Counted from the stretch's first letter, positions 30,290 through 43,597 are shown. The stretch: 64,000 nucleotides of DNA from Dicyema japonicum (GCA_011109175.1 RDEW01000005.1:616335-680334); one strand, 5' to 3'. Program-made: numbers and translations. Notes: a model not told the origin generated them from the letters alone.

Positions 30290-32530
30290 TGGCCTAGATG
30301 GGGTCTCTTCTGGAGCGCTTTGGGATCACGCGAATAGTTAGTTATGTGTTACTGTGGTCTTTGGAATTTTCATTCATTGTGTTACTAAAATAGTTTTTTC
30401 CTTTGATACACCATCTGGCATTACTGAGGCTAACAGATGGTGGCCAAATTTATAGCAATTATTTCATCCTCGGCTAAATTTGAATAAATTTAAGGTGGAT
30501 ATTCGGTCGTTACATCCGCTTCATATAAATTCCGCAATTCATCGCGTTCGTTTTTCACGGAAATTTGCAACCGGTTAAAGGTTTCAAAAGCTTGTTTCAC
30601 TGATATTCATTGACCAAACTGAACATAGGCATAAACTTCTCCCAGAGTAATTGGTTTTGTGGAACTGTACTACAAATAACGGAGAATATTGTAATCTTTA
30701 GTAAAAGTGTGTGATGAATCTAGTTTGCTGAAAAAAGTTAATAAATTGAGGTTATCAAGTAGAACAGCAATTCGGCCTACATAATACTTTCACCAAAATG
30801 TCCTTCGACTACAATGTGAAGGGAACAGAATAGGAGACACTATAACAAATGTAACTGCAATAACTTATATGTGAATACAGAACGACTGGAATTTGATGTT
30901 CTATAGACTTTATTAGAGAAAAAGCAAAGTTATTAGAGTTATCTTAAAATCATACAGATACTCAAAATCTACAAGAATTATCTCATTTTGATCGTAACCA
31001 TTTATAGATTTAAATAGGGGGATTAAGATAAGGTTGACTTTTTCGACATTTCGAATAATTCCACCGATTATTGCTGCTCTCTGAGACTATTGGCTTAGTT
31101 TGCCCAAAATCCAACAAATATTAATATTTACTGTTTTCAAGGATCAGACCGTAGGGAAGGGCCATCGTCAGCCCGATTGCATTGTGTTAATCGCATTTAA
31201 GGTGACTTTTAATCGGAGATTTATTCTGTTATGGCTGGGACTCACTCTTCCACTCTTTCAATCTGCATATAGGTTAATCCAGGTTTATTTTCCGCTGACA
31301 ATAACAATAGAGCATTAGAGCTATTCACCAGTCAACCTGCCTGACTTACTAACCACCAGTTTTAGCCATTTAATGTCGAGGTTAAATTTAAATAATAATA
31401 AAGCCTTTTCACGAGCGCCATAGTATTTATAGCTCCGCATAGGCAGGACACACACTTTATTTAATTAAAGAACAGTTAATTTTAACTAATCGTAGAACCA
31501 AGGAATGATCTTCACTTCTTTTTTTTTCTTTTTCTTGTGTGAGTGTCCTTTCTAGACAATCCAGTTCCGCAGTGAGTATCCACTGATGACGGCGTCACTC
31601 GTCAAACCCTTTCTGCATCGTAGATGCGTGGAACCTTCCACCAGGTAAACATCGAGATTTGAACCCGTAGCCTAAGCCACTTAAGCCCGACAACTAACCA
31701 CTATGCCACCGGCTTAATTTAATTTTTAATAAAAAATAAGTTAAATTATTATTTTTACTTAATATTTTTACTTTGGAAAAACTAAAAATAAATTTTATAT
31801 ATTTGACATAAATGACAGTTTTCTATGTCAATGTTATGTTCCCAAAAATTTTCCTTTGTGACAACGTCAAAGCAGAATAGCCATACGAATCAGTTCTTAG
31901 TTCCATAACTTCAAATATAACTGTCCATCGTTTGATGGGCTGATACTTAGTTCCTCAAACTGAAGGCGGAAATTGAACCAATATTTATCCCTCAAAATTG
32001 TAAGTAGGACTTATTGAACAGGAATCAATTTGAGGATCGTTTTATCTGCCAAATCTCAAATCTATAATTCCCGGATATTAATGAATGTGAGTTGTGCCAG
32101 AACTGAAGTGTGTCTATATTTTGGTTTTGTCGTAATCTGAATAAATCATATTTACAAGTATTGTGGGAGTTACGAATATATTTCATTATTCATACAATGT
32201 TGGCGACTTGGAGATAAATCCATCTGATTTTTGTATTTCTCAGTAAATGTCCTAGGAACTTTCTGAAAATTTATATTATTGTTCATCAAAGTAATTTCCA
32301 TGCAAAATCCAACTTCGAAACGACGGTGACCCACAGTGTTCCCAAATACGGTCCAAAGAGTTCTGTAAACTTATGCTCATTTTTTATTTTGTCATTGAAA
32401 AACTTGAGATAATATTTTTGAATTTCCTTTATTTAAACGGAAAATGAATATATTTGAGTTGGGAAGACTTTTTGTGAAATTTGTATATTCCATTCCTTCT
32501 CCTCCCCAATTCTCCAGTCCCCGTTTTTAT
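30290..32530 (+). repeat. Dispersed block B, copy 2, carrying a SINE
   Basis: Homologous to 15305-17260. Identity is high in 31790-32400 and lower with many indels in 30300-31050. A family S1 SINE at 31388-31713 interrupts it. Differences in the reverse-strand frames between copies are not clearly synonymous. Confidence 0.75.
31388..31713 (-). mobile_element. tRNA-derived SINE (family S1)
   Basis: On the minus strand it begins gccggtggcatagtggttag (box A-like) with ggttcaaatc (box B) 40 bases on, and ends in TTA repeats. The homologous site in block B copy 1 (16443) is empty, and 'ttaaatttaa / ttaatttaa' on the two sides looks like a target duplication. Confidence 0.85.
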
Positions 32531-32539
32531 ATTCACCTT

Positions 32540-33119
32540 CGACAGTCTATTATCAGGATGAATGAACTCTTTTTAAACCGAGAAAGTCAGAGATTCTCTA
32601 TGAAGCAATTGTCACCTAAATTTTCAATTTCAATCTCTCCTCCATAACCTGAAAGACTCCTTTTGATGTTCCATAACCGTTCTCTCCTCTTTTGACCTTA
32701 TAACAAATATTGGGGTTGAGACCATCATCCCCCCCCCCCGTTTGTCTTAATTCCCCATAATTTGCCCCTTATATCGAGATGAAGAGCTAAAATAACGAAA
32801 ACTGAGAGGAAGGTGACCAATTACTCGACATAATCAGAGACCCTTTATCTCTCAAAGGGAAAGCTACTGGTGCCAATTCTAGTCCTTAGTCTTCCTCACT
32901 GATCAATCACCACGTCCTTACCAAACTAATCTCCCAGCTTGTATAATACAGAAATGAACTCCTGACTTTATTCTTAACACGTGCAATCACCAATAATATT
33001 AATTTATAATTTTCCAACTTTAAAATGATTTGCTTTGTTAATGTAGGCCAAATTGATTACGGTCAGAGTGTGACATATCTTTCACAGCATCACATCGTTT
33101 CAAAGTGTCTGCCATTATA
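32540..33119. other. Flank without a recognised gene
   Basis: Contains a run of ten C at 32730-32739, exceptional in this AT-rich window, and a short plus-strand frame 32444-32647. Nothing else identified. Confidence 0.4.
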
Positions 33120-33240
33120 AGAACCCTTCTTTTGGAGGAGGGATAAGAGGGTTCCTTTATGGATGCCGGCCTGGCATTGGGAGTCTCCTGGTAAATCGAA
33201 TGACGCTTCTAGGAATTGAAGAAGACAAGAGAGGTAATCT
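33120..33240 (-). mobile_element. S2 retroposon fragment
   Basis: Shares 'tggatgccggcctggcattggg' and 'aatgacgcttctaggaa' with the S2 copy at 17850-17900. Both ends are missing. Confidence 0.55.
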
Positions 33241-33629
33241 TTTGACCAAATAGGTGATGAGGAAACTGAACAGGAAGTGTAGTATCCTTATCGGGCCTCG
33301 GTTCTAATCTCGTCCAATTGAAAGAACTCCCAAGAAGCAAAGAATTCTTCCATGGAGTTTTAAAGTTTCCTTAGGTCTGAGAATACCTTGACAAAATACA
33401 CGCACTTGCAGCAGAGAGAAATAAAAGAGACTGACCTATATCTCCCAAATTTAAGGTCATTTAACTAATTTTCACTTATATATTGTTAGTTATCATCACC
33501 CACGTGGGCAGTTGTCTTTAATCGGATATGATCCAGCTTTATTGAGCTTTTGCTCCCATTAGGCATATTGGAATCAACTCAGAGAACAGAAAAGCCAATT
33601 GAGTTAGAAAGGTCGAGGTTAATTGTGAT

Positions 33630-35085
33630 AAGTAAGCCGATTTTTATTTTGACTTTATAAATCGGATTTTTTGACCTAAAAATTGACTTTATTGACATAA
33701 AATTTCAAAATTTTGACTCTTTTTGACTTTATAATAAATTTATCTACAAAAATATTTTTAATATAAAAAACTAATCAAAATCTTTATTAAAATACAGAAC
33801 AATGTATTTCAGAAAAATGTAATTCAAAACGTTTTCGGGTTTAAACTTTCGGTTTTTAGGTTGTAATTTTTTCAATAAAAAACGTATCTCTACTCGTCAC
33901 CGAAATGCAATTTCTGAATGTCTTCAACAGCGTATCGATCTATCGCAAAATCCCTTAACACATTGTCAATTATCTGACAGATAATTGAAGAGTTAGCCGC
34001 AGAAGACAATGGGACAAGATATTAAAAATATTTTCTTGGGATCAGAAATTCTTCCAATAAGTGTATTGACATATTTCTGTCCCCGTATATCAGTTTCGTC
34101 AATCAAAAAAAATTTTTTCAGACTTTAAAGAAATGACAATAAAACCTCAAAAATAGCTTATTTCTGTCAAGCTGCTTCTGGCATTAATTTCCTTCACTTT
34201 TTCGGCAAGCGTAAGTAGAAGGAAGATTATTCCAATACCCTCAAACAAGTCTCGTAAGCTTTTACTGTTCAACTTATGCGGGGGAATATCGGATTCGACA
34301 AAACCCTTAGTGACTTATCGACCCATGTGTTGGATTATGGGACGAGAAAATCAATGGGTTTTATTGACACCTGTTATGTTATGTTATCCAATTAAGCCGA
34401 GTCCGACCCTTGGAGATCTCATGAACGAGTTTCCTCCACTTTCCCCGATCCGTCGCAATTTTGAGTAGTCTTGATATAGGCATTCCCGTGACGTCCTCCA
34501 CCGTGGATAGCCACCGAGTCCTCGGTCGACCAGGTCTTCTCAAACCAGTAATATTGCTCAGCATAATGGTTCTTTCCAGGGAGTCAGAGCGGACAACATG
34601 CCCAAAGAACGCCAATCTGTGTTTTACGATTCTTCCTTCTAGCGAAATGTCCGTCTCCAGTAAAATAGTAATGAAAATAATAAACCTGCTAATTTGATAT
34701 GCTTCTTAGACGATTATACGATTCAATAAAAAATGCTTTTTGCAGTTATAAATGACCCACACAACCTTCAAAACAGATTTCCTCGTGAGTATAGAAAAAT
34801 CATCAGAATATTTTCTAACAACTGACTTAATCTCTTCAGTGTCATTCTTGATTGAACGCAGCATCACAGTAATGATGATAATTGATTCCACGCTAGTATT
34901 TTATTTAAAAACTCGAAAATTGAAAAAAATCAAAAATCAAAATCAATAAAAAATTTGACTTTAGTGACCTAAAAAAATTAAATTTTGACCATAATTTTTT
35001 TGATTAAAAACTACATTTTTATAAGTTTTAAACAATTTTAAAGAACATATCAATTTTTGACTTTATTGACAAAAATCGGCTACTG
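33630..35085 (-). mobile_element. Probable hAT-like DNA transposon relic with a nested LINE end
   Basis: Ends carry the imperfect inverted pair agtaagccgattttt / aaaaatcggctact plus related 'gactttat' motifs inside. Minus-strand frames near 33870-34120 read SSAANSSIICQIIDNVLRD and KYVNTLIGRISDPKKIFL, which resemble hAT transposase segments. No matching target duplication is seen. A LINE C-terminus at 34379-34620 is nested inside. Confidence 0.4.
34379..34620 (-). mobile_element. LINE C-terminal fragment
   Basis: Minus frame MAFFGHVVRSDSLERTIML, then RRPGRPRTRWLSTVEDVTG and KIATDRGKWRKLVHEIS: the GHVxR...GRPRxRW...DRxxW signature of the C-terminus of APE-type LINE proteins. Ends in 'taacataacataacagg'. 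Truncated at the 5' side. Confidence 0.8.
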
Positions 35086-35269
35086 ATGACTCTACCAGAA
35101 CGAAGAAAGAAAAATCTTCGATTAAATAGACGCATGGTGTCACGTGGCTAATGTCGGTTAAATGACACGTTTTTATAATTAAATAAAAATAAAAATTATT
35201 TTAAAAATTAATAAATTTCGATTGAATTTGAACCTGGTGGTTAAAATCTTAGTGGTTGTAATGCTATCG

Positions 35270-36000
35270 TCTTAAAGCTGGTATAGGTTATACCTTTATT
35301 GGCTACTCAGTGGAATACTTCCCTTTCTTCAAGGGGGCTTTCAACAAGACATTTCCTTTCACGGACCCTTAATACTCTAACTTCCTTCTCATTCCGGGGG
35401 TTAATTAACGTAAAGTAGGTAAACTGTGATTTATGCCTGTAACTAACATAGTACGTGGCCGTCCTTCGAGAAAATATTGTATTCCTCAGTTTATTACCCC
35501 CCGTCTTCTGTCCATCAAGGGGAGGGCTGGTGCAACGAAGAGTCGATGGAACTTTCTCCATATAGTCTTGTATCTTCTATTATGCCTAATAAGGTACCTT
35601 CAGCCCATCCATGCTCATTGATTATCTCATTCAGTTCTGGGGTAAATATCGATGATCCCTTCTTTGATTTCACTTCTTAAGTTGTCAGGTTCAGCCATTC
35701 TTGGGAACAGAGTTTAGAGTCTGTATTTTGCGAAAGCGGGGGACATTCAGACAGATTATATACTGAAATACTTATCAAACCCTACGTTTATTTCCTTTAT
35801 CTTGCAATTGGATAACCACGGGAGCTCAACAGAAGGGTTAAATGCGAGGAATCCACGCTCACCATTATACTAGACCTATTAATTGACTTGAACTGTTATT
35901 TTGACATGTCAGATCTTCAAATGGGCAATCTCAGAATTGGAAACACATGTCCCCTCACGATCAGTAAGGAAATGCCCTCACTAAGCCAGCTCCTTTCTCT
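35270..36000. other. Stretch with possible minus-strand exons
   Basis: On the minus strand MAEPDNLRSEIKEGIIDIYP (about 35697), LNEIINEHGWAE and, across a 24-nt GT-AG gap, DTRLYGESSIDSSLHQPSP can be read, then a longer basic frame down to 35307. It could be a micro-intron gene, but the joins are not all in frame and no family is recognised. Confidence 0.25.
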
Positions 36001-36134
36001 CATCCTTTCTCCTCTTTGCGATAAGCGATAGCTTTTTATGACTCCTTTTGTTTCCATGGCGACTGGTCCAAAAATGAACTGTCACAGAGACATTCGAGTT
36101 CTTTTTCTTTAGGGTCTCGGCCTTTTCCGAGGCT

Positions 36135-36500
36135 GATCCTGGATGAGTTACTGTCACTTCAAGGTTGGATGGAGAGATCCCATCCACACAGGTGACCTTT
36201 CAGAAGAGGTATCTAGTTTCCTACAACCTACTTGGTCGGAGAATTATTGTCGTCCCTTTGCTTTCGTTATATCCTAGAAGATGTTATGTAAATGGGAGAC
36301 TCCAGTGCATGTCTGACATCGAAAAAGGCTCTTATCTTCCCTATTCAATTGGAGGGGTTCCCATATTGAAAGTGCTGGATAGATATGATGCCTTGAATGG
36401 ATACGTTTCACTCCCACCATATGAACTGATTATATTTTAATTATACATTAATTAACTCTTAACCTATTTCCGGTATATCCGCGGTTGTTACATACTTAAT
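36135..36500 (+). pseudogene. Unknown gene U1, third partial copy
   Basis: Homologous to 12085-12470. Across the 28-nt intron (now ending cacag) it reads DLSEEVSSFLQPTWSEN, then YLPYSIGGVPILKVLDRYDA and NGYVSLPPYELIIF-stop. Codon-level differences from copy 2 keep the frame, but the upstream exons and RPP30 are absent. It is a dispersed fragment. Confidence 0.6.
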
Positions 36501-36819
36501 TTAACCTCGAATAATCTTGAATTTCGTGACCTACTTTTTAATTCAAGACAAACGATTTCTTCAGTCTCACATGTCTCTTTGAGACCAAAATTTGCAATCT
36601 TTCCGAGACCACGGCAAGTTACTGATGCGTCACTACGCAGAGATCAGCCACATTTCTACCCCTGTTAAAGACCCCATATTCAAAAGACGGGGGAACATAT
36701 CACTATCCCCCAATTCCTAATTACATCACTTGTCGCTAACTCATAAACTGAATACAAGAGGTCGATGGTTTGCCATACCCAATCTGATAGTCCATTAACC
36801 ACTCATCGGTCCACTGCTT

Positions 36820-37130
36820 TGGAAACAATCCGGAACCATCCCTATCTCAACACCAAACCGCAGATCCCCCCGACTATTTCCACTGTAGTTGTTTCGGTAA
36901 TCAAGGAACGAGATTTTCTGAATTAATCAAATCATCCATTTTGTTTGCGGAATCCCAACACGAATACCACCATCTCTACTATAATACAACCCACATCTCA
37001 AACCTCACAAAATTCATCTCTAATGGCTTTAATAATCACAAACCCCGATCGAACAATAATTGCCTCAATTGATATTAACAAAGAGTTTGACTAACGTAAG
37101 GCACGTGCTAGGAAAAAGATCCTCGGTACG
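36820..37130 (+). mobile_element. Decayed LINE RT fragment (family L-F)
   Basis: Weak frame with TIIASIDINKEFD, resembling the DxxKAFD motif at the start of a LINE RT palm, preceded by SQTSQNSSLMALIITNPDRT. No later motif is preserved. Confidence 0.35.
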
Positions 37131-38492
37131 GAGGTCCCTCATTGGCCGTCTTAGAAGTTCCACCGTCTATTAACGGACCGGCTAATTCCTGACACTGTGG
37201 ACATCTTGGAAAACTAAACTCTGCATAGAGAATTATCACTCCCCATTATCTCGGAATATTTATTCCTACTAATTCAACATTGATTGCAACAAAGTGGTAC
37301 ATCTATTAGTTCAACATTGCAAGTATAAATTTCAAACCAGTCAATAATCCTCACATTGAGTCGGGGATTAAATTACTCAATGAGAGACAGCGCATCACCA
37401 ATTACGTGGACAGTGCTCAATAGTTAGAATTATATTAACTAAAGTGCTTAATAATCGACAATTTAATTTATGGCATATTTAATAACTGACCTAATTTGAT
37501 CATTAAATCCTGATAATGTACGACAATCTACCAATGTCCTTTGATCCTACAATGCCCGAGAACTTCAATCTATTTTCTTTAACAATTCATATCACTCGGC
37601 TAATATTAAAGCGTGAAATCACATTAATTGAACTAACTTTATGGTTTACTAATATTTCAATCCTCCAAGGTCCAGCAGTCTCAAGACGCCCTAAGACATC
37701 TTTAAGAGAGGTATTCTAATCTCCTTGGAGACCTGACTTAGAATCGAATATTGTCAGGCAAGCTTCTTGAGGACAAATCAGAAAATTAAAGAACACAAGA
37801 AACCATATTTCTAAATATTTAAACCTTCTGGATATTCGAAATTCAAAGAAGCGAAAATTCCCGCTATCAGCTCCACCCTTGTATGCAATCCGCTGATGAG
37901 GACAAGAGGTCCTCGAACCATATTGAGTCGCTGTCCTTGATTAACGACCTCAAACCATCAACAAGCTTAAATTTTAATCTCATTGGAAAATTGAAACCTA
38001 ATTGGAATTCTTAGTGGTTAATCAAGCAAGAAATACCTTCAAACTAACAGTTAATCGATCTAAACCACGTGGGATTATCGGGAAGGGATAATCGCGAATG
38101 AATAGGGAACACTTGGTGGTAGACAAACTCACTTGAGGCAATATCTCAAACTTTGACCAACTGGAGGAACTACCACACAAGCCTTATAGCCGCCATTTCA
38201 AATCAACACCCACGTGGGCAAAGTGGGATGAATTGACTGTCGGAAAACCGAGTAGGAAGGGCCGAACATTAACAATGAAACAAACCTCAAAGTGGAAAAA
38301 CTAAAAACCACAAAACAGGCGCAATGGACATAATAGTTAGAATGACCGCATTGTGGACTATTCAGACAAATTGCTAGAAGCCACACAATAATCAACCTAA
38401 ACCACAAAAAACACCACAAAATTGTAAATACTCTTCATTAATTTTACAAGTAAGCAATAGTTAAAAGCTGTGACGGAATATATATTCAGATC
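37131..38492. other. Intergenic, no gene recognised
   Basis: Only short frames. Contains two CACGTG sites (38066, 38212). Probably 3' flank of the minus-strand gene that ends at 38493. Confidence 0.4.
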
Positions 38493-39939
38493 TCACTCCC
38501 GTCCAGTGTGACTATTTCCACTCACGTTGGGGTTTCCTGGGTTTCGTGGATTGGGGTTATTCTGTTGAAACCTGGGCATCCCCTGCATTGGAGGGAAATG
38601 TCTAAGCATGTTATAGGCATCAGCCATGCTCATTCCAACTAAGGGATTCATTTGGGGGTTATTACCGGAGTTTTGGGGACCACGGGGGAAAAACAAATAC
38701 GGGCTATAAGCGGCTAGGACTGCCGGGTTGATCGGCTGTTGTCCCATTTGATTGGGCATAATCGACATTACGGACTGGTAGAACTTGAGCAAATCAGCTT
38801 GGGAGTTCGGCAATCGTTGATTATTCGCTGATAAAACTCCTCCATTAAAGGGGGGATAATTAAGCCTCTGAGTAAAGTTTTCGGGAATTCGACCACGTGG
38901 AATGGCTTTGGTATTGGAAAGATATCCCTGACAACGCATTGCTTCAGGGATGCTGTTCGGCGGGACTTGGAAAATGTCTGAATTCTTGATTCCTGAGACT
39001 AAATTGTTCAATTCACGATTTTCCTTAAGAATTTTGTAATTGTTAGCCATTTTTTGCTGAGGTTTCTGTGTATTTTGAACAATTCCTTGAAATTGAGTCA
39101 AATTCGGGGTCCCAGAGTGAATATAAGAATCGTTGAGAATCTGCTTTTCTCCAAAATTGATCCATTGCAGGGACTCGAAGATGGGCAGTCCAAGGCACAC
39201 AGATTTTTGATGGCAAAATTCTTATTGGGAATTTGACTGGGAGGAGACTCCTTCGAATTGTCGGAGATATCAGAAAAGTGAACATCGTTAACTCCAAGAA
39301 CTGGTAGATGGGAGTTCTTTAGCGGACTATCCCCATACAATTCGGCTTCTTGGTTAGTTTCGCACTTTAGGGTCGAGTTTAACGGGGAATTCACGAATTC
39401 CGTGGACAATTTTCTGTCAATTATTTCCGGTGGCGTCTGTTCCCCCTGTGAGGTTAACTCATCAAGCTCACGGCAAATTTTTGAGGACAATTCTTCGATA
39501 AATTAAGGGAAATTACCTGGGGGGATATTAGTCGCCTTTAATCTCTTCCGCCCTCCGTGTTTCCTTCGTCTCTTCTTTTGAACTTTAGGCTTCTCTTTGG
39601 CAGTTTCGTAACGGTCGTACATAGCACGTGCATGTCTGAAATATTACCACAAAGCGCCAACCTCAAAGTCATCTGGTCAATGTCTTGTGAGAACAAAGTC
39701 CCATTGAAGACCTTACCATTCATGAGGAACTCAACCTCCATAATACCTAAAATGGATTATGAGATTATCGTAATAAAGAAATTAAAAACTTAAGGATTAA
39801 AACCTTCAATTAGCTGTTCAACCCGAATGTTCTCGATTAACTGGGTATTGGCTCTCCTTGGCTTTCCAGAGTCCCCCTTTTTGGGGTCTCTCCCGTTGGC
39901 CAACTTTCTGGATTTATTAGTCTCTTCTAATTCGGTCAT
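38493..39939 (-). CDS. Low-complexity, Asn/Pro-rich protein, probably nuclear or RNA-associated
   Basis: From ATG 39939: MTELEETNKSRKLANGRDPK, a 57-nt GT-AG intron (39747-39803), then MEVEFLMNGKVFNGTLFSQD and MTLRLALC, a beta-rich stretch that resembles an LSm-like fold. Next comes a very basic run (QKKRRRKHGGRKRLK), a 24-nt intron, a Ser/Pro/Asn-rich region (DNSKESPPSQIPNKNF) and a long C-terminal part with SQADLLKFYQSVMSIMPNQM, INPAVLAAYSPYLFFPRG and a Gly/Asn/Pro tail. Two frame changes (near 39640 and 39120) have no clear intron and may be indels. The layout recalls mRNA-regulating scaffold proteins such as ataxin-2 or 4E-T, but no diagnostic motif is certain. CDS boundaries are fairly secure. 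Confidence 0.6.
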
Positions 39940-42900
39940 TACGATCTAAATATGTAAGTGTCCTAAATATTTAAGCAGACTAGCAATAATCGATTCTCAA
40001 ATCGATTGCACTTATAGTCAAGTTAAGGCCCACTGCGTGTCTATGCCAGCAAAGGGACAGCGAATACCAAAACAGATAGACTTACGAAAGGGGACAATAT
40101 GCTAATAGATATGCAAATGGACTGGAACTAAGTTAATATGCGGGTTTAACTTGATAACGGAATTCACAGCACGTAGATACGATTAAAGGAAAATTTAACA
40201 AAATAACCATTCGTGCGTGTTAAGTGATTGAAAATCGATCAAAGAAAGACTTACAGCATAAAAGGGCACAGATGTAATGGAATACAGCACAAGCTTTATA
40301 TAATCACATTATGCGCTAATCTGAGTAATTATGTAAAGCTATCGCTGCAGTATACCGCATTAGTAACACAAACCAAGTTTAAATCAAAAATCCTTATTAT
40401 TGCTAATTCACCGCAGATTGGGTTATAAATGTAAAATATTTGCGTCCAGCAAAATCGATTTATGTCAATTTTAGTAATTTTCATTGAGTCACAGTCGTGA
40501 TGATAATCAAGACATGACTCAATCGATGACACCTTTAGTGAACACTGGGAATCAGAATAACTAATTAGGTCAGTTTATTCCCAATTATACAAATATCGAT
40601 AATATCTCCCAATTTCAAAATTATAATCTCCTTCAGCTGTGCCATCCTGCTGGGACTGAAGCGATCCAATATGGGCCACGTGTGTCCTGTATTTTTGTCG
40701 GTCAATTAATAATAATCGATGTATTGTTGTAATTGTCGTCACTGGCACTTTATGAGGTCCATTGTTGTCTGGGATTCATTTAAATGATTTTTAAGCACTT
40801 TAATAAGCCATTAGCGTCGTCAGGATATAAAACTGAGATAAATAAAACCACACATTCTATATCTCAGTCCGTCCCCAAACAACCGCAGATGACGTGGCAG
40901 TCGGTAGAGCTAATTTCCATTTTGTGTAAAATGGGGATTTCAGTAATCCTATATTTGAATCGATTATTTGATCGGATAATCCGTCTGTCAATTGTGACCA
41001 CAATTAGTGAATCAATATTCTGTAATTATTGTGAATACCTTTAATCAATATTTCCTGTCAGTGAGGTTGATGACGTCATCTTTGATCCATCAGTTTAATT
41101 GATTTTATAATCGTTAAATTTCCTAAAAAGCATCATTCACCATACAATTCAAATTTGGGTCAAATTATGTTTAATGTGAACTAAAATTCTCGAGAATAAT
41201 AAAAGTCAACATTTCCCTAAGAAAGGTCAACAGCATAATCGATCTCCCAGTGGGACAGCTTATTAGTGAAGCACATCAAATTAAAGTGCTTTGATTACTA
41301 TTTGAGGTTAGCAAATCAATAATTAATATTATGTCTGTCATTCATTAACACTATAAATTTTAATCAGCTTAGTTGATAATTTAAATTTTCTTTGGACGTG
41401 TCCTCGTAGTAGATCTTGATATTATACATTTGACCCTGCATTGGGTTCCCATTGTACTCACGACTTCCCTGGAATATTTGACTATTGGGTCTCTTCAGGG
41501 ATCAGTGTCTACAGAGATCTATCTCTCCCAACTAAGTGGCACGTGGTTCTTCAGTCATTGCATAAGGGATAACTGGGCAAACAGAGGACACAATTTCCAG
41601 AGATCTTTAATAACGGTTGGTAGTATACTAGGGTGATCATCTATCTCCCCCAACTATGTACCCACGTGAATCTTTAGTCATCATATAAAGGATAACTACT
41701 TGTACAGTGGACACAGTTTCCAGGGATCCTATAGAGCGGTCGTTAGCTTCTATTTTTTCCTAAGAACCCACCTGGAATTTAGTGATTAAATAAAGGATAA
41801 CATCGAAATATGGCACAATAGCACTTTACCATAAGAACAGCTCTCAAGTACCACTTTAATGTGTGCATGAAATCGATCGTCTTACAGCTCGTTGAAGTTA
41901 CGACGACAGATTGTCAAGTGACTTTCAAAGTGATCTCTTCCCTTTCAAGTGATTTTCGAAACGGACCTAAGACAAAGACTAGAAAAATCATATCTGTTAT
42001 TCAATCCCCTGTAAGCGAATTACATAAAACATAATCTCAAACTAAAGCAGATTAAATTTACCGTACACACTCATTAAAGCAATGTCCTTGACCTCATTCA
42101 GTTTAAAGGGGATTTTACTGCAAGTTTAAATCGCATTAATTGGCTTGAAAATTCGCCATAAATGGAAAACCAAGCTAAAGTATCTTCAATTTCTTTCAAT
42201 ATTACATAATCCACTTTGTGTATAGAATTTCAAGTCCGTTGTGACCCACACGTTGCGTAATCTGCTTAGGCTATAAGATTCAATAGAAACTGAAGCCAGG
42301 GACTATTTTCCATATCCCTTAACATACCCAAGCCGAAAGGAGTTCATCCTTCAGGTTATACAAACCGAGGTGCCTATTTCTGAGTTGCTAAATGTCCTTA
42401 GCGTCAGTCCACCTAAAACCGAGATATCTATTGAGCGTCCTTAAACATTCTATCATTTATATGTCGCAGAGACTTACACGAATCAAATCATTCCAAGGGT
42501 GATCACTTTCGCCTACATAAACCCAAACGTCTTCTCAGTAACATGGGGATCAATCTTAGACTGAATCAGTTACTTTATAAGGGTTAGTATTGTGTTATCC
42601 GATTATTATACTCGATTACGTCTGCGCGGATAAACCGTTAGTAAAGGAAAAACGCCGATGAATGGTTATTCTTTAAGCGGAAACGGAAATAAAGACATAA
42701 TTAACAAGTCACACTCCATTTTTCAAGAAGCATTGGACATCGCTACTGACGGCGGCCACAACGAGGCGCTGTGAAAACCATCTAAGTTATCGGGGTCTCT
42801 GGGTCGCACCACAATCGCATTCCTGATTTCGTTGACGACTCCTTTATTTCTCCTCCACTCCAGAGACTTCAAAGGGAGTTGAGAAATTCAAACAAACTCT

Positions 42901-43597
42901 GCCTTTAAATTAAAAGACTGAGTAAATGTATTTAAGCAAAAATCACACATTCTTATGGATTTTAAGATTTAGAGGACGAAAAATGATTTAATATCGTGAG
43001 GGATGAAATTGTCCGTGAAATTGATTTTTTTACCCAATCAAGCTGCAAGAACTTTGAGAAAATAAAGCAATATCTGGGAGAGATATATAAGACGCATATT
43101 TATCGATTAACAACGAAATCCCCATTTCTCTAATTAGGCACAAAAATTCAATAAAACTGATAAATGACGAATTTGAATAGATTTTAGTACATTTTTGACA
43201 ATTATTTGAAAGTGCTTAGAAATTTGCTTTGTTCACGCTTATCCTTTACCCATTCCAGAAATTTATCCGATCTTCTCAGCGAGCTGTCATGTGCTCTTAA
43301 ACTTCAGGACTAAACAGAGACTGGCTGGAAAAACCATTTATCCTCGAAGGGGACATTTTTCTGGCTACAGAACTGATCTGCTTAACCGAACAGCGGTAAA
43401 AGCAATTGAGTTCTGCGGCTAAAATTGTCAGTTAATTTTTCCAAGGTACTGGTCGCTTTAGAAGAACCTTGAGTTTACTCGACTCTGAGATCTCCAGGTT
43501 CACTCAATTAACCGGCCTTCACTTCTTTCTTAGTATGCGTGAATATCCCACCGTCAACGTCAAATCATATTTTGGCCTTTTTTAGATTTTATAGTAA
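39940..43597. other. Long intergenic region
   Basis: Dense in stops on both strands. Short frames such as 40784-41044 show no family features. It holds a diverged tandem repeat (41500-41800) and several CACGTG sites (40676, 41541, 41662). No transposon was recognised, making this the least repetitive part of the window. Confidence 0.5.
41480..41810 (+). repeat. Diverged ~125-bp tandem repeat
   Basis: Two full units and a partial third share, in order, 'atctatctc(t/c)cccaact', a CACGTG-type site, 'tcttcagtcat..ataa' / 'tctttagtcatcatataa', 'aggataact', 'ggacacaatttccag(a/g)gatc' and a 'ggt(t/c)g' element. The third unit keeps 'acccacctgg...aaataaaggataac'. Spacing is even, which suggests local duplication, not transposon insertion. 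Confidence 0.65.

Noticed and set aside
34140-34200. Possible tyrosine-kinase-like phrase IAYFCQAASGINFLH
   Set aside because: No catalytic loop or DFG follows, and the surrounding frames fit a hAT-like relic better.
42300-42600. Possible further RT fragment on the minus strand (RYLGFRWTDAKD)
   Set aside because: Only one short phrase is suggestive and no second motif supports it.
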